64,000 nucleotides of DNA. Source: Butyrivibrio sp. Lineage in GTDB: Bacteria > Bacillota > Clostridia > Lachnospirales > Lachnospiraceae. The notes under the pieces are model-generated. The model saw only the letters and a list, made by a program, of their open reading frames with translations. It ran no database searches and was not told the origin of the DNA. How positions within the stretch are numbered: the first letter of the stretch is position 1; every line of letters starts with the position of its first letter. The position numbers were made by a program, and so were the translations under genes. Below, one piece after another: positions 19,060 to 28,491 of the stretch. Location: positions 1-64,000 of the forward strand of contig SVGA01000016.1 in assembly GCA_015056575.1 (NCBI GenBank), written 5' to 3'.

Positions 19060-19232
19060 TTCCAAAATAGTGGATTTTTTGGAAAATCTGAGGCGAATGA
19101 GCTTTGTTTTTTCCAAATTCACGAGGCTATTAGAGAATTTGGCCTGGTTTTGGAAAAAATACTCAGATAACAATGAAAATATTTCCAAAATGAATAACCA
19201 ATCAGATACATATTCGCATCCATGTATCTGAT
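19060..19232. repeat. Alternating TTCCAAAA/TTTTGGAA words and a 10-bp hairpin
   Basis: TTCCAAAA occurs at 19060 and 19183, and TTCCAAAT at 19111. The reverse complement TTTTGGAA occurs at 19077 and 19148. A separate perfect 10-bp stem follows at 19201-19210/19223-19232. No gene is seen between 18867 and 19488. Beyond this repeat the spacer holds AT-rich sequence and one hairpin at 19297-19333. Confidence 0.7.
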
Positions 19233-19296
19233 ATAAGAGCATCAATACTACTATTTATTGATGAGATAGTAGATGCGAGGCAAATATTCAAAATAA

Positions 19297-19333
19297 AAAG
19301 CGCTGGGTGGTCACATGTACTGCTCAGCGCTTT
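19297..19333. terminator. Hairpin with AAAGCGCTG stem
   Basis: A 9-bp perfect stem (19297-19305/19325-19333) encloses a 19-nt loop. The flanks carry A-runs on the left and weak T on the right. It may end transcripts that leave the lipoprotein gene; the long loop makes this uncertain. Confidence 0.4.
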
Positions 19334-19488
19334 CATTGCTTGAGGGAAATCAGCGGCGCGGGCTGTTAATTGGCAGCGTGATGTGCAATAATTCTCTTTG
19401 TGGCAGATAAAATGGAAAAGAATTAGAATAGAAAAGAACTGGAATAGAAACCAGGCTTGATGAGAGTATTTAGTATTATTTCGGGGCG

Positions 19489-20334
19489 GTGAAACTATTG
19501 CTAAGCAGATTTTATGTGATGGATGTCTCTTTTCTGGAGGATCCGAAGACATTTGAATATTGGTATGAGAAGATGAAGCCCCTGCGCCGGGCCAGGATAG
19601 ACGCAATAAAGCCCGAGGGCTCAAGGAGGCTGTCTCTGGGAGCGGGAATTCTTCTGGAAAATGCCCTGTCAGAACTGGGGATCACGGAGTACGGGCTGGA
19701 AACCGGTGACTGTGGCAAGCCGTATCTTATCAATAAAAATGGCGAGCCGTACATTATGAAGACTGATGGCATTTCGCACAATGCGAACACAGATGGAGCT
19801 CCACATAATGCGGATACAGAGGGCACGGCGGTACACGTTTTTTTTAACCTGTCTCATTCGGGAACGAAGGTGGCGCTTGGAATCTCCGACAAGGAGATAG
19901 GCGTTGACATCGAGAAAGTCAGAGGGTTCAAGGATTCGCTGATCAATCGGATTTTCTCGGATGATGAAAAAGAGCTGGCGAAAATGCTCTCGGAATCTGA
20001 TGGACAGGACGCAAATCCTGACGGCGCGTACACGGCTCTTTGGACCGCCAAGGAGAGCGTCATGAAGTACAGCGCCAAGGGACTTTCCTTGATGCCGGAG
20101 ACCATTGAACTTGCAATTGATGGCTCTTTTCCTGGGAAAAGAAACAGCTGCGAAAAGACAGGTTTAGGCCACGAGGATAAGGGGCTTGGCGATTTGCCAA
20201 TGAAAGTGGCCTGTTTAAAAGCGAGCGCGGAGGAGCCGGACTGCAGCGGACTTACACTTACCGTATTTGCTGTTGAAGGATACAGACTATGTGTCTGTTC
20301 GGAATACAAGGAGTTTGACTACCATGAAGAATAA
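19489..20334 (+). CDS. 4'-phosphopantetheinyl transferase (Sfp family)
   Basis: This enzyme moves the phosphopantetheine arm of CoA to a Ser of acyl- or peptidyl-carrier proteins. The Sfp motifs are present: FFNLSHSG (about 121), IGVDIEKVRG with the Mg-binding Asp and Glu (about 138), and WTAKESVMKYSAKGL (about 184). Length is 281 residues, slightly above the usual 220-240. Part of the extra length is a repetitive stretch (TDGISHNANTDG, then APHNADTEG) inserted between residues about 87 and 112. The start is uncertain: GTG 19489 has no well-placed ribosome-binding site, and an internal TTG (19498) or ATG (19519) is possible. The last 11 bases overlap the YbaK-type gene. No carrier-protein gene is in the window. 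Confidence 0.85.
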   Translation: MKLLLSRFYVMDVSFLEDPKTFEYWYEKMKPLRRARIDAIKPEGSRRLSLGAGILLENALSELGITEYGLETGDCGKPYLINKNGEPYIMKTDGISHNANTDGAPHNADTEGTAVHVFFNLSHSGTKVALGISDKEIGVDIEKVRGFKDSLINRIFSDDEKELAKMLSESDGQDANPDGAYTALWTAKESVMKYSAKGLSLMPETIELAIDGSFPGKRNSCEKTGLGHEDKGLGDLPMKVACLKASAEEPDCSGLTLTVFAVEGYRLCVCSEYKEFDYHEE

Positions 20335-20800
20335 AACAGAGAAGACAAATGTGATGAGAGTGCTGGACAGCCTGAAAGTGGCTTACACCGGCCACGAATA
20401 TGAGGCGGACTCAACCCTTACCGGCGAGCAGATTGCCGGAATACTTGGAGAGGATGTGGCAAGCGTGTTCAAAACCCTGGTGACCAGGGGCAAGAGCGGG
20501 CAGTACTATGTGTTTGTTATCCCTGTGGCAGAGGAACTGCACCTTAAGAAAGCTGCTTCTGTTGTGGGGGAGAAGTCTGTTGAGATGATAAAGCAAAAAG
20601 AGCTGCTTCCTTTAACCGGCTATGTTCATGGCGGATGCTCGCCAATCGGCATGAAAAAGAAGTTTCCCACATATATTCATGAGACTGCATCCGGCCTTGA
20701 GAAGATGTATGTAAGCGGAGGCAAGGTGGGCATGCAGATAGAGCTTGCGCCCTCCGATCTGATGCAGGCTGCAGCCTGTAAATTAGCGGATCTGGTGTGA
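20324..20800 (+). CDS. ybaK: Cys-tRNA(Pro)/Cys-tRNA(Cys) deacylase, YbaK/EbsC type
   Basis: 158 residues from ATG 20324, with AAGGAG 11 nt upstream inside the end of the previous gene. The sequence follows the YbaK family throughout: KTNVMRVLDSLKVAYTGHEY at the N-terminus, then EDVASVFKTLVTRGKSGQYYVFVIPVAEELHLKKAA with the conserved catalytic Lys region, LTGYVHGGCSPIGMKKKFPTYIHE, and a C-terminal MQIELAPSDL. The enzyme hydrolyses mischarged Cys-tRNA(Pro) in the cytosol. It overlaps the phosphopantetheinyl transferase gene by 11 bp, so translation is coupled. An upstream in-frame ATG at 20267 would add 19 residues unlike the family and is not chosen. Confidence 0.9.
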   Translation: MKNKTEKTNVMRVLDSLKVAYTGHEYEADSTLTGEQIAGILGEDVASVFKTLVTRGKSGQYYVFVIPVAEELHLKKAASVVGEKSVEMIKQKELLPLTGYVHGGCSPIGMKKKFPTYIHETASGLEKMYVSGGKVGMQIELAPSDLMQAAACKLADLV

Positions 20801-20928
20801 ATTTTAGCGAAATATAAAATCTTTCTAAAGCCTTTAAAACAACCACAATATGATGTATAATATTGGCAAAATATACCATATATTTTGTGTATGAAATATC
20901 GTTTGTTAGTTTTAGAGGAGGAGTGAAA

Positions 20929-23900
20929 GTGCATATTAAGAGATTATTAGCTGTCTTTCTTAGTGCAGCGATGTTCATTACATCAGGATTTTCCACTTAT
21001 GCAGTAGCTGATACGGAATTTGCCGTTGAGGCGTCCACCGAGGTATCTTCAGAGGAAACGGATGAAGCTGCCGGCGAAGCATCTTTGGAGGAGCAGAAGG
21101 AAGAAAAAGCGTCAGGCGAAGCAACCCCGGAGAAACAGAAGGAAGAGATGCAGGAAGAGACACCTGCCGCAGCTTCCGAAGAAGATACCGAAGAGAAAAA
21201 TGAGGAGGCTGCAGCCGAGGAAACAACCACGGAAGCAGAGGTTCCTGATGGGGAGAAGGATGCATCCGATGATGCATCATCAGAAGGCACATCAGACGAG
21301 AATTCAGAAAAAGCAGGAGAGACCGAAGAGGTCGAAGAGGCCGGATCTGAAGAAGCTGGATCTGAAGAAGCTGATGTAGCATCTACAGAAGATTCCATCG
21401 AAGAAGAACTTATAATTGAAGAGGATAAGGTTGATCTGGTTGGCGGTAATTACACCAATAAATCGCCATTCCTTGATACCGAAAACGGTGTTCTGAAGAT
21501 CAAGGACGGATATACCAAAAACGATTTTTCGGCTACAGTATATATACCAAAAGAGACTACTTTAATTCCTGCAGGAATATTTGACAGTGATAATTCCCAG
21601 GCGAAGTTCATCAAATTCCAGAACAGAGATACCGAAGATACTATTACAATAGCATCACATGCCTTCGAAGGAAGTTTGATAGAAACGATAGAACTTTGCG
21701 ATAAGGTAACCGTTATTGAAGAAGCTGCATTCAGAGACGCATCTTCTCTTACAAAAGTTACAGGGCTTGATCATGTAGAGGCTATTCCCAATGATGCATT
21801 CAGCGGAACGGCACTTGTAAGTGTTTCCGGTGCCAAGGTAAAGACAGTTGGTGATCGTGCATTCTCGGGATGCTCAAGCCTTAGAAGTGTATCTTTCCCA
21901 AGTCTTGTTTCTATTGGCAAAACGGCATTCAATAACTGTTCTTCACTTGATTCCAGTTTTGTATTTGCTGATTCTCTTGTAAGCATCGGATCAAATGCAT
22001 TTAATGGATGTAATCTGACTACTTTGGATCTGACCAATATCACAGCAGAAACCTTAACTTTCGGAACGCAGGCATTTGAGGGAAATAAGAACCTGACTAC
22101 AGTTAAGCTTCCAAACGGAGTTAAGACAATACCTACGCGTCTTTTCTACGGATGTTCAAGCCTTTATTCTGTGTCAATCGGACTTGGTGTTGAGAAGATA
22201 GATTCATTTGCTTTTGGAAATTGTGCTTCTCTTAAGAATGTTGTTACTCAGAACGTGACGAACTTTGTTGATAAATCCTTTGCCGGATGTAATGCTCTTG
22301 AGACTGTAGTAATAAAATATATGAATCCGCTATCTGGAGATTCAGCCGGTATTTTTATCGGAGAAGAAGCATTTCCGGCAAAACCCACACTCACATTGAA
22401 GGGTTATGATGGTGATGTAAAGACATATGCTCAGAAAAGAGGATATAAGTTCGAAACTCTTTTCCCGGCTCACTCGGTAAAGATAGCAGATTACGATACT
22501 TCCAAGGTTACAATTAACAGAAGTACAGAACTGGCAAATAGCGGAGATACCGTACAGATTTCAGTCACACCTAAGGAAGGCTATGTCCTTAAAAATATAG
22601 TTGTCAGCGGAGATGATGATACAACAGATATTAGTCTTGTAAAGATAGATGGTGCAACCCAGATTTTTGAGTTTTTAATGCCTAATGCCAATGTTAAGGT
22701 AGAGGCTACTATGGCTGCACAAAAGGAAGCTGTTTCAGGTGAACTTGGTCATATGATGAAGCCTGTTGATGGATACACCTGTGACCCCGGCGATGATGAC
22801 AGGTCATATGTTTTTGACAAGGCAGGAAGAAGGGCACAACTGGTAATAAAGGTGGCAAAGCAGGAAAGCGCAAGCTGGCTTTGGAATTTCAGCAGTTCGG
22901 ATACCAGTAAAGTGGTAGTGAACAGTGAAGGTATCATCAGAGCTGTAAAAGCCGGCAGTGCCAAGATTACTGCTACAGCCAAGTCTGACGATAGTAAAAA
23001 GGTTACGATCACAGTATCGGTTCTTGCATCTACTAAGATCAGAGCGCTGGAATGGAATATTAATACTCCCAAAGATGCGATAAGAGAAGCGGATGTAACA
23101 ATTGACGGAAAAGCTGTCCCTGTTTACGTATTTGATAAGTCGGTACTAGATTCCGGCTCGGTTAAATTCAAAGCTGAAATAAAGGCATTCCCAGAAGGCG
23201 ACGACTCCGGAAGAAGCCTGATGGCTGTTACAAACTGGAAGAGTGTTGATACTTCAATTGCCACTGTTGCTTCTGCAAAGTCGGACACGAATGCAAATAC
23301 AATTACTTTGAAGAAGGGCGCAGTAGGAGAAACAATGATCACTGTCTCTGTAACCAATGAAGGTGAGAAGACTGCTGCAGATATCAGAAACTGTATTATT
23401 AAAGTAATTGATACAACTCCCAGACTTGAGAACGGAAAGATAACCGTTAACAGTCTTTCTACAGTAGGAACTCAGCTCGACATAGTTACCGTTTATGGAG
23501 CAGAGATAGCATCAGAGCTGACATTTGTTTACAGAAGCACAGATAAAAATAAGGTTACTACTGAGACTTACTGCATGGATCTGAATATTGAAGAGAATGA
23601 CGGCAAGTTCTATGCGGTAAATGCGGCTCCCGGAAATGCTTTCACAGCAACATATAAGGGCAAGAATCAGTTGTATATCAAGGGACGTTATGAGAATGGC
23701 AGCAGTAAGTTCTATATTCCTGTTCCCGAACTTACAGTAGTAAAGACAATGCCTAATCCTACGATAAAGACTTCCGGCAAGATAAATCTTTTCTACAATA
23801 ACGATGCGGATCCTTCAGAATGCGGTGAGTTCAAGATTACTCAGAATGTAAAGAATGTAGCTACAAATATTGATCTTATCTGCAATGAGAAATATAAGAA

Positions 23901-25854
23901 TCCAAATTATACAGGTGATGATAAGTTTGCCAATAATTTCGAGATCGAAAGAGTAGATGACCAGAACTACACTATTACAAGAACTGAGAATCCTATGGCC
24001 AAGGACAATGGCAAAGATGTGGTTTCGGGGTATCTGAAAATTACCTATGATGGTTACACTACTCCGGTATATAAGCCGATCAAGGTGGCTACTTATAATT
24101 CAGCTCCTCAATATGTGCTGTCTATGTCTAAAGCTACAGCTAATATAAATTCTTCAGATCAGGTCTATAGGATCAAGCTTCTTGATAAGAAGACCAAAAA
24201 GGAAGTTCCGGAGCTTCTTTCTAATCTGGATACGGATAAGGTTGACGGCAATTACAAGGGACTGAGGTTTGATGCCGCTACAGTTGATGCCGGAGTGTTT
24301 GAGGATATTGAGGATGAAGGTGTAATCAACGAGGCAAAAGATAATAACTATATTCCTCTTACAGTAATAGGTAAGCCTAAGGCTTGCAAAGCAACATTTT
24401 TTGTAAAGCTTAAGAGTTGGGATCAACCTCAGAAGTTTACATTTACTTTGAAGACAACAAGCTCCCTTCCTGCTGTAAAGATGGATGCTTCTACTGTTAC
24501 ATTGAATAAATCCTATAAGAGCAGGACAGCAACAATTACGTTCAGCGATAATCAGGATGAGGCAAAGATAACAATGCTGTCAAAGCCTGAGTATACAGGT
24601 AATAAAAAATATGCAGAAGGCGCTGCTGCTCTTGCAAACCTTATGAGTGTGGGAGAAGACAAGGTCACTGTGAAGCTTCCGGAGAATGTAAGTGAGATTG
24701 CGGAGACAACCTATACTTTCAGAACATATCCTACAGTTAGCTATGAGAACTCGGGACGCAGCATTAAGCTCACAAAACCTGTTACATTTAAGGTGACGGT
24801 TGTTAAAAAGACTCCTTCGATCAAGCTCAAGAACGGTACATTTACGTTCAACGATGAGTATGCAGGAGTTGAGACGGTGTCCACAGCCTACACGATAGGA
24901 AACCTTCCCACAGGCCAGTCTGGTTCGGTAGATGCTAATAATGCAGAACTTAAGCCTGTCGGAAATGCTCCTGATGATCTTATACAGTATTACAATTTTG
25001 ATGATGGAATATTGGATATTACTCTTTCAGATATTGCGGATGCTTATGTAGGTAAGTCATTTAAATACAATATTACAGGTCTAAAGGTTGAGTCAGGAGA
25101 TGATGAGGAGGTTGTTCCTGACTTCAAGATAACTGTAAAGATCAGGAAAGCTCAGGCCTCTGTCAAGATCAAGGCTACAGGTTCCATAAATCCTGTTGAC
25201 GCTACATCTAATATACTTGCTACAGCTACAGTATCCAATGTTGTAAGTGAGGTTGCTACGGTAAGCATTAAGGAGAAGGATGCTAACGGCGTTTATTATA
25301 AAGATGAAGACAAAAAACCGTATTCCAAGCACTTCTATCTTAAGCCTGTAGAAGGACATCCTGAACAGGTGCGCATCATGATGAAGACCGGTCTTTCAGA
25401 TGATGAGAAGGTCAAGCAGGGCAAGAAGTATAACATCACTTTGGATTATGAACTGGAAGCCGGTGGAAAGGCTATTCCTGTATATTACACGGTTACACCC
25501 AAACAGATTATTCCTAACATAAAGGTTGGAGCTTCTGAAGCCACCATATATGCAGGACAGTCAGAGAGAATATTTGTTACCACGGTGGAAACAGTTCCGG
25601 GTAAGACTGCTGCAACTACGGTAAATGCAGTTCTTGAAAATGTGACTTTTGCTAACGGAACAGATGCTTCCCTCAAAAAAGCATTTAGCGTAACATATGA
25701 TCCATCTACAAAGAAGATGACAGTTACACTGGTTAATCCATCAGCTATTGTGATGAACAAGACTTATACACTGAATCTTGTTACAGAATATATAAATCAA
25801 GCTGGTGGCTCAACAGCCAATAAGTTCGCCATCAAGGTGACAGTTAAGAAGTAA
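20929..25854 (+). CDS. Giant exported BspA-type LRR protein with Ig-like domains
   Basis: About 1641 residues from GTG 20929, which follows GAGGAG by 6 nt. A signal peptide begins immediately (HIKRLLAVFLSAAMFITSGF). An upstream in-frame ATG (20863) would place 22 extra residues ahead of it and is rejected. The acidic Glu/Ala/Ser linker runs to about residue 165. BspA-type leucine-rich repeats follow (about 195-510; IEEAAFRDASSLTKV, VGDRAFSGCSSLRSV, IGKTAFNNCSSL). Next comes a region with VKVEATM typical of a beta-repeat module, a Big_2-like domain (SWLWNFSSSDTSKVVVNSEG, about 660), and many Ig-like modules to the end. There is no anchor motif. It is the third giant surface protein in the window and ends in an efficient terminator. 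Confidence 0.85.
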   Translation: MHIKRLLAVFLSAAMFITSGFSTYAVADTEFAVEASTEVSSEETDEAAGEASLEEQKEEKASGEATPEKQKEEMQEETPAAASEEDTEEKNEEAAAEETTTEAEVPDGEKDASDDASSEGTSDENSEKAGETEEVEEAGSEEAGSEEADVASTEDSIEEELIIEEDKVDLVGGNYTNKSPFLDTENGVLKIKDGYTKNDFSATVYIPKETTLIPAGIFDSDNSQAKFIKFQNRDTEDTITIASHAFEGSLIETIELCDKVTVIEEAAFRDASSLTKVTGLDHVEAIPNDAFSGTALVSVSGAKVKTVGDRAFSGCSSLRSVSFPSLVSIGKTAFNNCSSLDSSFVFADSLVSIGSNAFNGCNLTTLDLTNITAETLTFGTQAFEGNKNLTTVKLPNGVKTIPTRLFYGCSSLYSVSIGLGVEKIDSFAFGNCASLKNVVTQNVTNFVDKSFAGCNALETVVIKYMNPLSGDSAGIFIGEEAFPAKPTLTLKGYDGDVKTYAQKRGYKFETLFPAHSVKIADYDTSKVTINRSTELANSGDTVQISVTPKEGYVLKNIVVSGDDDTTDISLVKIDGATQIFEFLMPNANVKVEATMAAQKEAVSGELGHMMKPVDGYTCDPGDDDRSYVFDKAGRRAQLVIKVAKQESASWLWNFSSSDTSKVVVNSEGIIRAVKAGSAKITATAKSDDSKKVTITVSVLASTKIRALEWNINTPKDAIREADVTIDGKAVPVYVFDKSVLDSGSVKFKAEIKAFPEGDDSGRSLMAVTNWKSVDTSIATVASAKSDTNANTITLKKGAVGETMITVSVTNEGEKTAADIRNCIIKVIDTTPRLENGKITVNSLSTVGTQLDIVTVYGAEIASELTFVYRSTDKNKVTTETYCMDLNIEENDGKFYAVNAAPGNAFTATYKGKNQLYIKGRYENGSSKFYIPVPELTVVKTMPNPTIKTSGKINLFYNNDADPSECGEFKITQNVKNVATNIDLICNEKYKNPNYTGDDKFANNFEIERVDDQNYTITRTENPMAKDNGKDVVSGYLKITYDGYTTPVYKPIKVATYNSAPQYVLSMSKATANINSSDQVYRIKLLDKKTKKEVPELLSNLDTDKVDGNYKGLRFDAATVDAGVFEDIEDEGVINEAKDNNYIPLTVIGKPKACKATFFVKLKSWDQPQKFTFTLKTTSSLPAVKMDASTVTLNKSYKSRTATITFSDNQDEAKITMLSKPEYTGNKKYAEGAAALANLMSVGEDKVTVKLPENVSEIAETTYTFRTYPTVSYENSGRSIKLTKPVTFKVTVVKKTPSIKLKNGTFTFNDEYAGVETVSTAYTIGNLPTGQSGSVDANNAELKPVGNAPDDLIQYYNFDDGILDITLSDIADAYVGKSFKYNITGLKVESGDDEEVVPDFKITVKIRKAQASVKIKATGSINPVDATSNILATATVSNVVSEVATVSIKEKDANGVYYKDEDKKPYSKHFYLKPVEGHPEQVRIMMKTGLSDDEKVKQGKKYNITLDYELEAGGKAIPVYYTVTPKQIIPNIKVGASEATIYAGQSERIFVTTVETVPGKTAATTVNAVLENVTFANGTDASLKKAFSVTYDPSTKKMTVTLVNPSAIVMNKTYTLNLVTEYINQAGGSTANKFAIKVTVKK

Positions 25855-25880
25855 AAGCCTATAATAGAATCAAGATCGAA

Positions 25881-25913
25881 TCCCTCGCGGAGCGCATCCG
25901 CGGGGGATTTTTA
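25881..25913 (+). terminator. Intrinsic terminator of the LRR gene
   Basis: The stem TCCCTCGCGGA/TCCGCGGGGGA (one mispair) has a 5-nt loop and is followed by TTTTT. It begins 26 bp after the stop codon. Confidence 0.85.
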
Positions 25914-25946
25914 TCTATCGGAGAATAACTCTTAGGAGAAGAACTT

Positions 25947-26156
25947 ATGGGTGACTTTTTAAAAGAGCTTATGGCTGATGATATTAAAGAAGCTGAACTT
26001 AGAGGTGAAAAACGTGGCGAAAAACGTGGGGCAGACAAGATGCTCATAGAGCTGGTTCACGATGGAGTGCTGGACATAAACGTTGCCGCTAAGAGGGCCA
26101 AGAAGAGCATGAAGAAATTCAGGGAAGAGCTGGAGATGGCATATCCCACAAAGTAA
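25947..26156 (+). CDS. Small protein resembling the C-terminal tail of an Rpn-type nuclease
   Basis: 69 residues, preceded by AGGAGAAG. The sequence has a charged helix with a repeat (LRGEKRGEKRG) followed by MLIELVHDGVLDINVAAKRAKKSMKKF. This is the type of tail found at the end of Rpn/PD-(D/E)XK transposase-like nucleases (YhgA family), where the catalytic domain would be N-terminal. No catalytic part exists upstream, because a terminator occupies that space. It is either a remnant left after loss of the nuclease domain or a free small protein made from this tail. Its own ribosome-binding site argues that it can be translated. Confidence 0.55.
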   Translation: MGDFLKELMADDIKEAELRGEKRGEKRGADKMLIELVHDGVLDINVAAKRAKKSMKKFREELEMAYPTK

Positions 26157-26229
26157 AGTGTTATGGAAAACGTCAACATCGTTTGCCGCTTTCTGCAGTA
26201 TGGTTATATCAGGCAACAAGGAGGGCATT

Positions 26230-28491
26230 ATGAAAAAGAGACTGATAGCATTACTTCTTACTGTGTCCATGGTGGCGGCAGGCTGCGGAGCAGCCGGAAC
26301 GGGCACAGGAAGCGAGGGTACAGACGATACGGATAAGGCACAGGTGCAGCAGGAGCAGCCTGACGCAGACCCGGCGGCAGATAGTCAGGAGACAACAGCT
26401 TCTGCGGCCACAACCACCAACGCGGTCAAAACATCGCTTCTTGGTGATGCGGAGGAAATCTACTACAACGAGCTTCTTAAGCCTTGCGTAGAGCCCTATA
26501 CCATAGCGGATGACTTTTCAAACGTGGTCTACGCGGATCGCTTTGCCAACTGGTTCGAGCCGGAATATGACAGCGAGTACAACAACACCGCACTGCTACG
26601 TGAGGCACTTATAAAGAACGGCTTTGCAGTTGACGGAAGCTACGGTAACAGTGAGTTTTTCGATGTGTATGAGGACAACAGATACCTGAAGTTCCCAAGT
26701 TTTGTCACTGTTGATTCCCTAATGCACACCTACCATCTTTACTTTGCATATCTTATGAAGAAGACAGAGACCAACTATCTCTCATCCACATTGAAGGATC
26801 TGGGAAAAGAGATGATGGAGGCCTCCGCTGCACAGGCTGTAGCCCTTAACGGCAGTGACTTTGCGGATGCGGCCAAGAGAAATGTGGCATTCTTCTACGT
26901 AGGCAGCAAGCTCCTTGATGACAGTGTCACATTCCCTGAGATAGCTGCGGATGCACAGGCTGCAGCAGAGCAGGAGATAAGTAAGATCAGTGCCGCAGAG
27001 GGTATCGATACGTGCTTCCTTACCGGCCTCAATGAAGATTATACCCAGTACAAGCCAAGAGGTTACTACGAAGGAACAGAGCTTGAACCGTATTTCAGAG
27101 CGATGATGTGGTATGGGCGAATTCCCTTCGCCCTGGACAGTAAGGAAGCTGTAAAGAGTGCAATCCTTATGTCCATGGCCCTTAATGAGGGGAGCCTTAA
27201 TAAGTGGGAGAGTATCTATAGCATCACTGCCTTTTTTGCAGGAAACAGCGATGATCCCGGCTACGGAGAGTTCGCTCCCATTCTTGAAAAGGCCTATGGC
27301 AGGATGCCCTCCGCAGATGACCTTACATCCAATAAGGATGCACTTTCCAAGGTGGTTGAGCTTGCCGGAACTATAAGTGCTCCCAGGATTAATTCCATCC
27401 CCGTTATGGAGGGGGAAGATCCCGTGATACCTTCCTTCAGGTTCATGGGCCAGCGTTTCACCATTGATGCTGCGATCATGCAGAGGCTGATCTACAGTGC
27501 CGTTGAAGAAAATTCTGCCGGGGACAGAAGATATCTGCCCGACACACTGGATACAATGGCAGCTCTTGGTTCTGACACAGCAATGGCACTTCTGGAAGAG
27601 CAGGGAGCCACAGATTTCAAGAATTATACAGAGAACATGAATGAGCTTAAAGAGCTGTATAACACCGCCACCTCTGCAGACTGGAATGCCAGTCTCTATG
27701 CGGGATGGCTCAATACATTAAGACCTCTTTTCGAAGAAAAGGGCGAGGGCTATCCTTCCTTTATGCAGTCCAAGGAGTGGACCAAGAAGGATATGGAGAC
27801 CTTTGCGGGTTCATATGCAGAACTCAAGCATGACACCATTCTCTACGCCAAGCAGGTCATGGCCGAAATGGGCGGTGGTGAGGACGAGGAAATCCTTGAT
27901 GAAAGAGGATATGTTGAGCCCGAACCGGTGGTTTACAGCAGATTCCTTTTCCTTTCCAATAAGACAAGGGAAGGACTTGACTCTTACGGAATGCTTGAAG
28001 AGAGCGCAAGAGAGGATCTTACAAAACTGTCCACCATGGCGAAGACTCTTTTGACCATATCCGAAAAAGAGCTGGTGAACGAAGCCCTGACTGAGGAAGA
28101 ATATGAATTCATAAAGGATTACGGCGGAGATCTGGAACACTTCTGGTACGAGGTAAACAGGGAGTACGGCGATATAGTGTACAGCTATGAAGCACCCTGC
28201 CCTGTGATTGCGGATATAGCAACAGATCCCAACGGCTCAGTGCTGGAAGTTGGAACCGGTGAAGCCCAGAACATGTTCGTGGTGTTCCCCATTGATGGCG
28301 AGCTCCACATTGCAAGAGGAAGCGTTTACAGCTTTTATCAGTTTGTGCAGCCCATCAACGAGAGGCTGACGGATACCGAGTGGAGAGATCGCCTTGCAGG
28401 CGGTTATATTAATGATGACTGGCAATGGGTTGAGATTGACGACAAGCCCGTTCAGCCGGAATGGACTTTGAGCTACAGGTATAAAAACTGA
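26230..28491 (+). CDS. DUF3160 family lipoprotein
   Basis: 753 residues from ATG 26230, preceded by AAGGAGGGC. The signal peptide ends in a lipobox (VSMVAAGCGAAG), then a Gln/Asp/Ala/Thr linker runs to about residue 70. The body resembles DUF3160 proteins, with the conserved start PYTIADDFSNVVYADRF, the FVTVDSLMHTYHLYFAYLMKKTE segment, MWYGRIPFAL, FMGQRFTIDA and a C-terminal ARGSVYSFYQFVQP. Biochemical activity of the family is not established to my knowledge. The 3' end overlaps the CapA-family gene by one base (TGATG), which is tight translational coupling and suggests that the two envelope proteins act together. Confidence 0.8.
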   Translation: MKKRLIALLLTVSMVAAGCGAAGTGTGSEGTDDTDKAQVQQEQPDADPAADSQETTASAATTTNAVKTSLLGDAEEIYYNELLKPCVEPYTIADDFSNVVYADRFANWFEPEYDSEYNNTALLREALIKNGFAVDGSYGNSEFFDVYEDNRYLKFPSFVTVDSLMHTYHLYFAYLMKKTETNYLSSTLKDLGKEMMEASAAQAVALNGSDFADAAKRNVAFFYVGSKLLDDSVTFPEIAADAQAAAEQEISKISAAEGIDTCFLTGLNEDYTQYKPRGYYEGTELEPYFRAMMWYGRIPFALDSKEAVKSAILMSMALNEGSLNKWESIYSITAFFAGNSDDPGYGEFAPILEKAYGRMPSADDLTSNKDALSKVVELAGTISAPRINSIPVMEGEDPVIPSFRFMGQRFTIDAAIMQRLIYSAVEENSAGDRRYLPDTLDTMAALGSDTAMALLEEQGATDFKNYTENMNELKELYNTATSADWNASLYAGWLNTLRPLFEEKGEGYPSFMQSKEWTKKDMETFAGSYAELKHDTILYAKQVMAEMGGGEDEEILDERGYVEPEPVVYSRFLFLSNKTREGLDSYGMLEESAREDLTKLSTMAKTLLTISEKELVNEALTEEEYEFIKDYGGDLEHFWYEVNREYGDIVYSYEAPCPVIADIATDPNGSVLEVGTGEAQNMFVVFPIDGELHIARGSVYSFYQFVQPINERLTDTEWRDRLAGGYINDDWQWVEIDDKPVQPEWTLSYRYKN

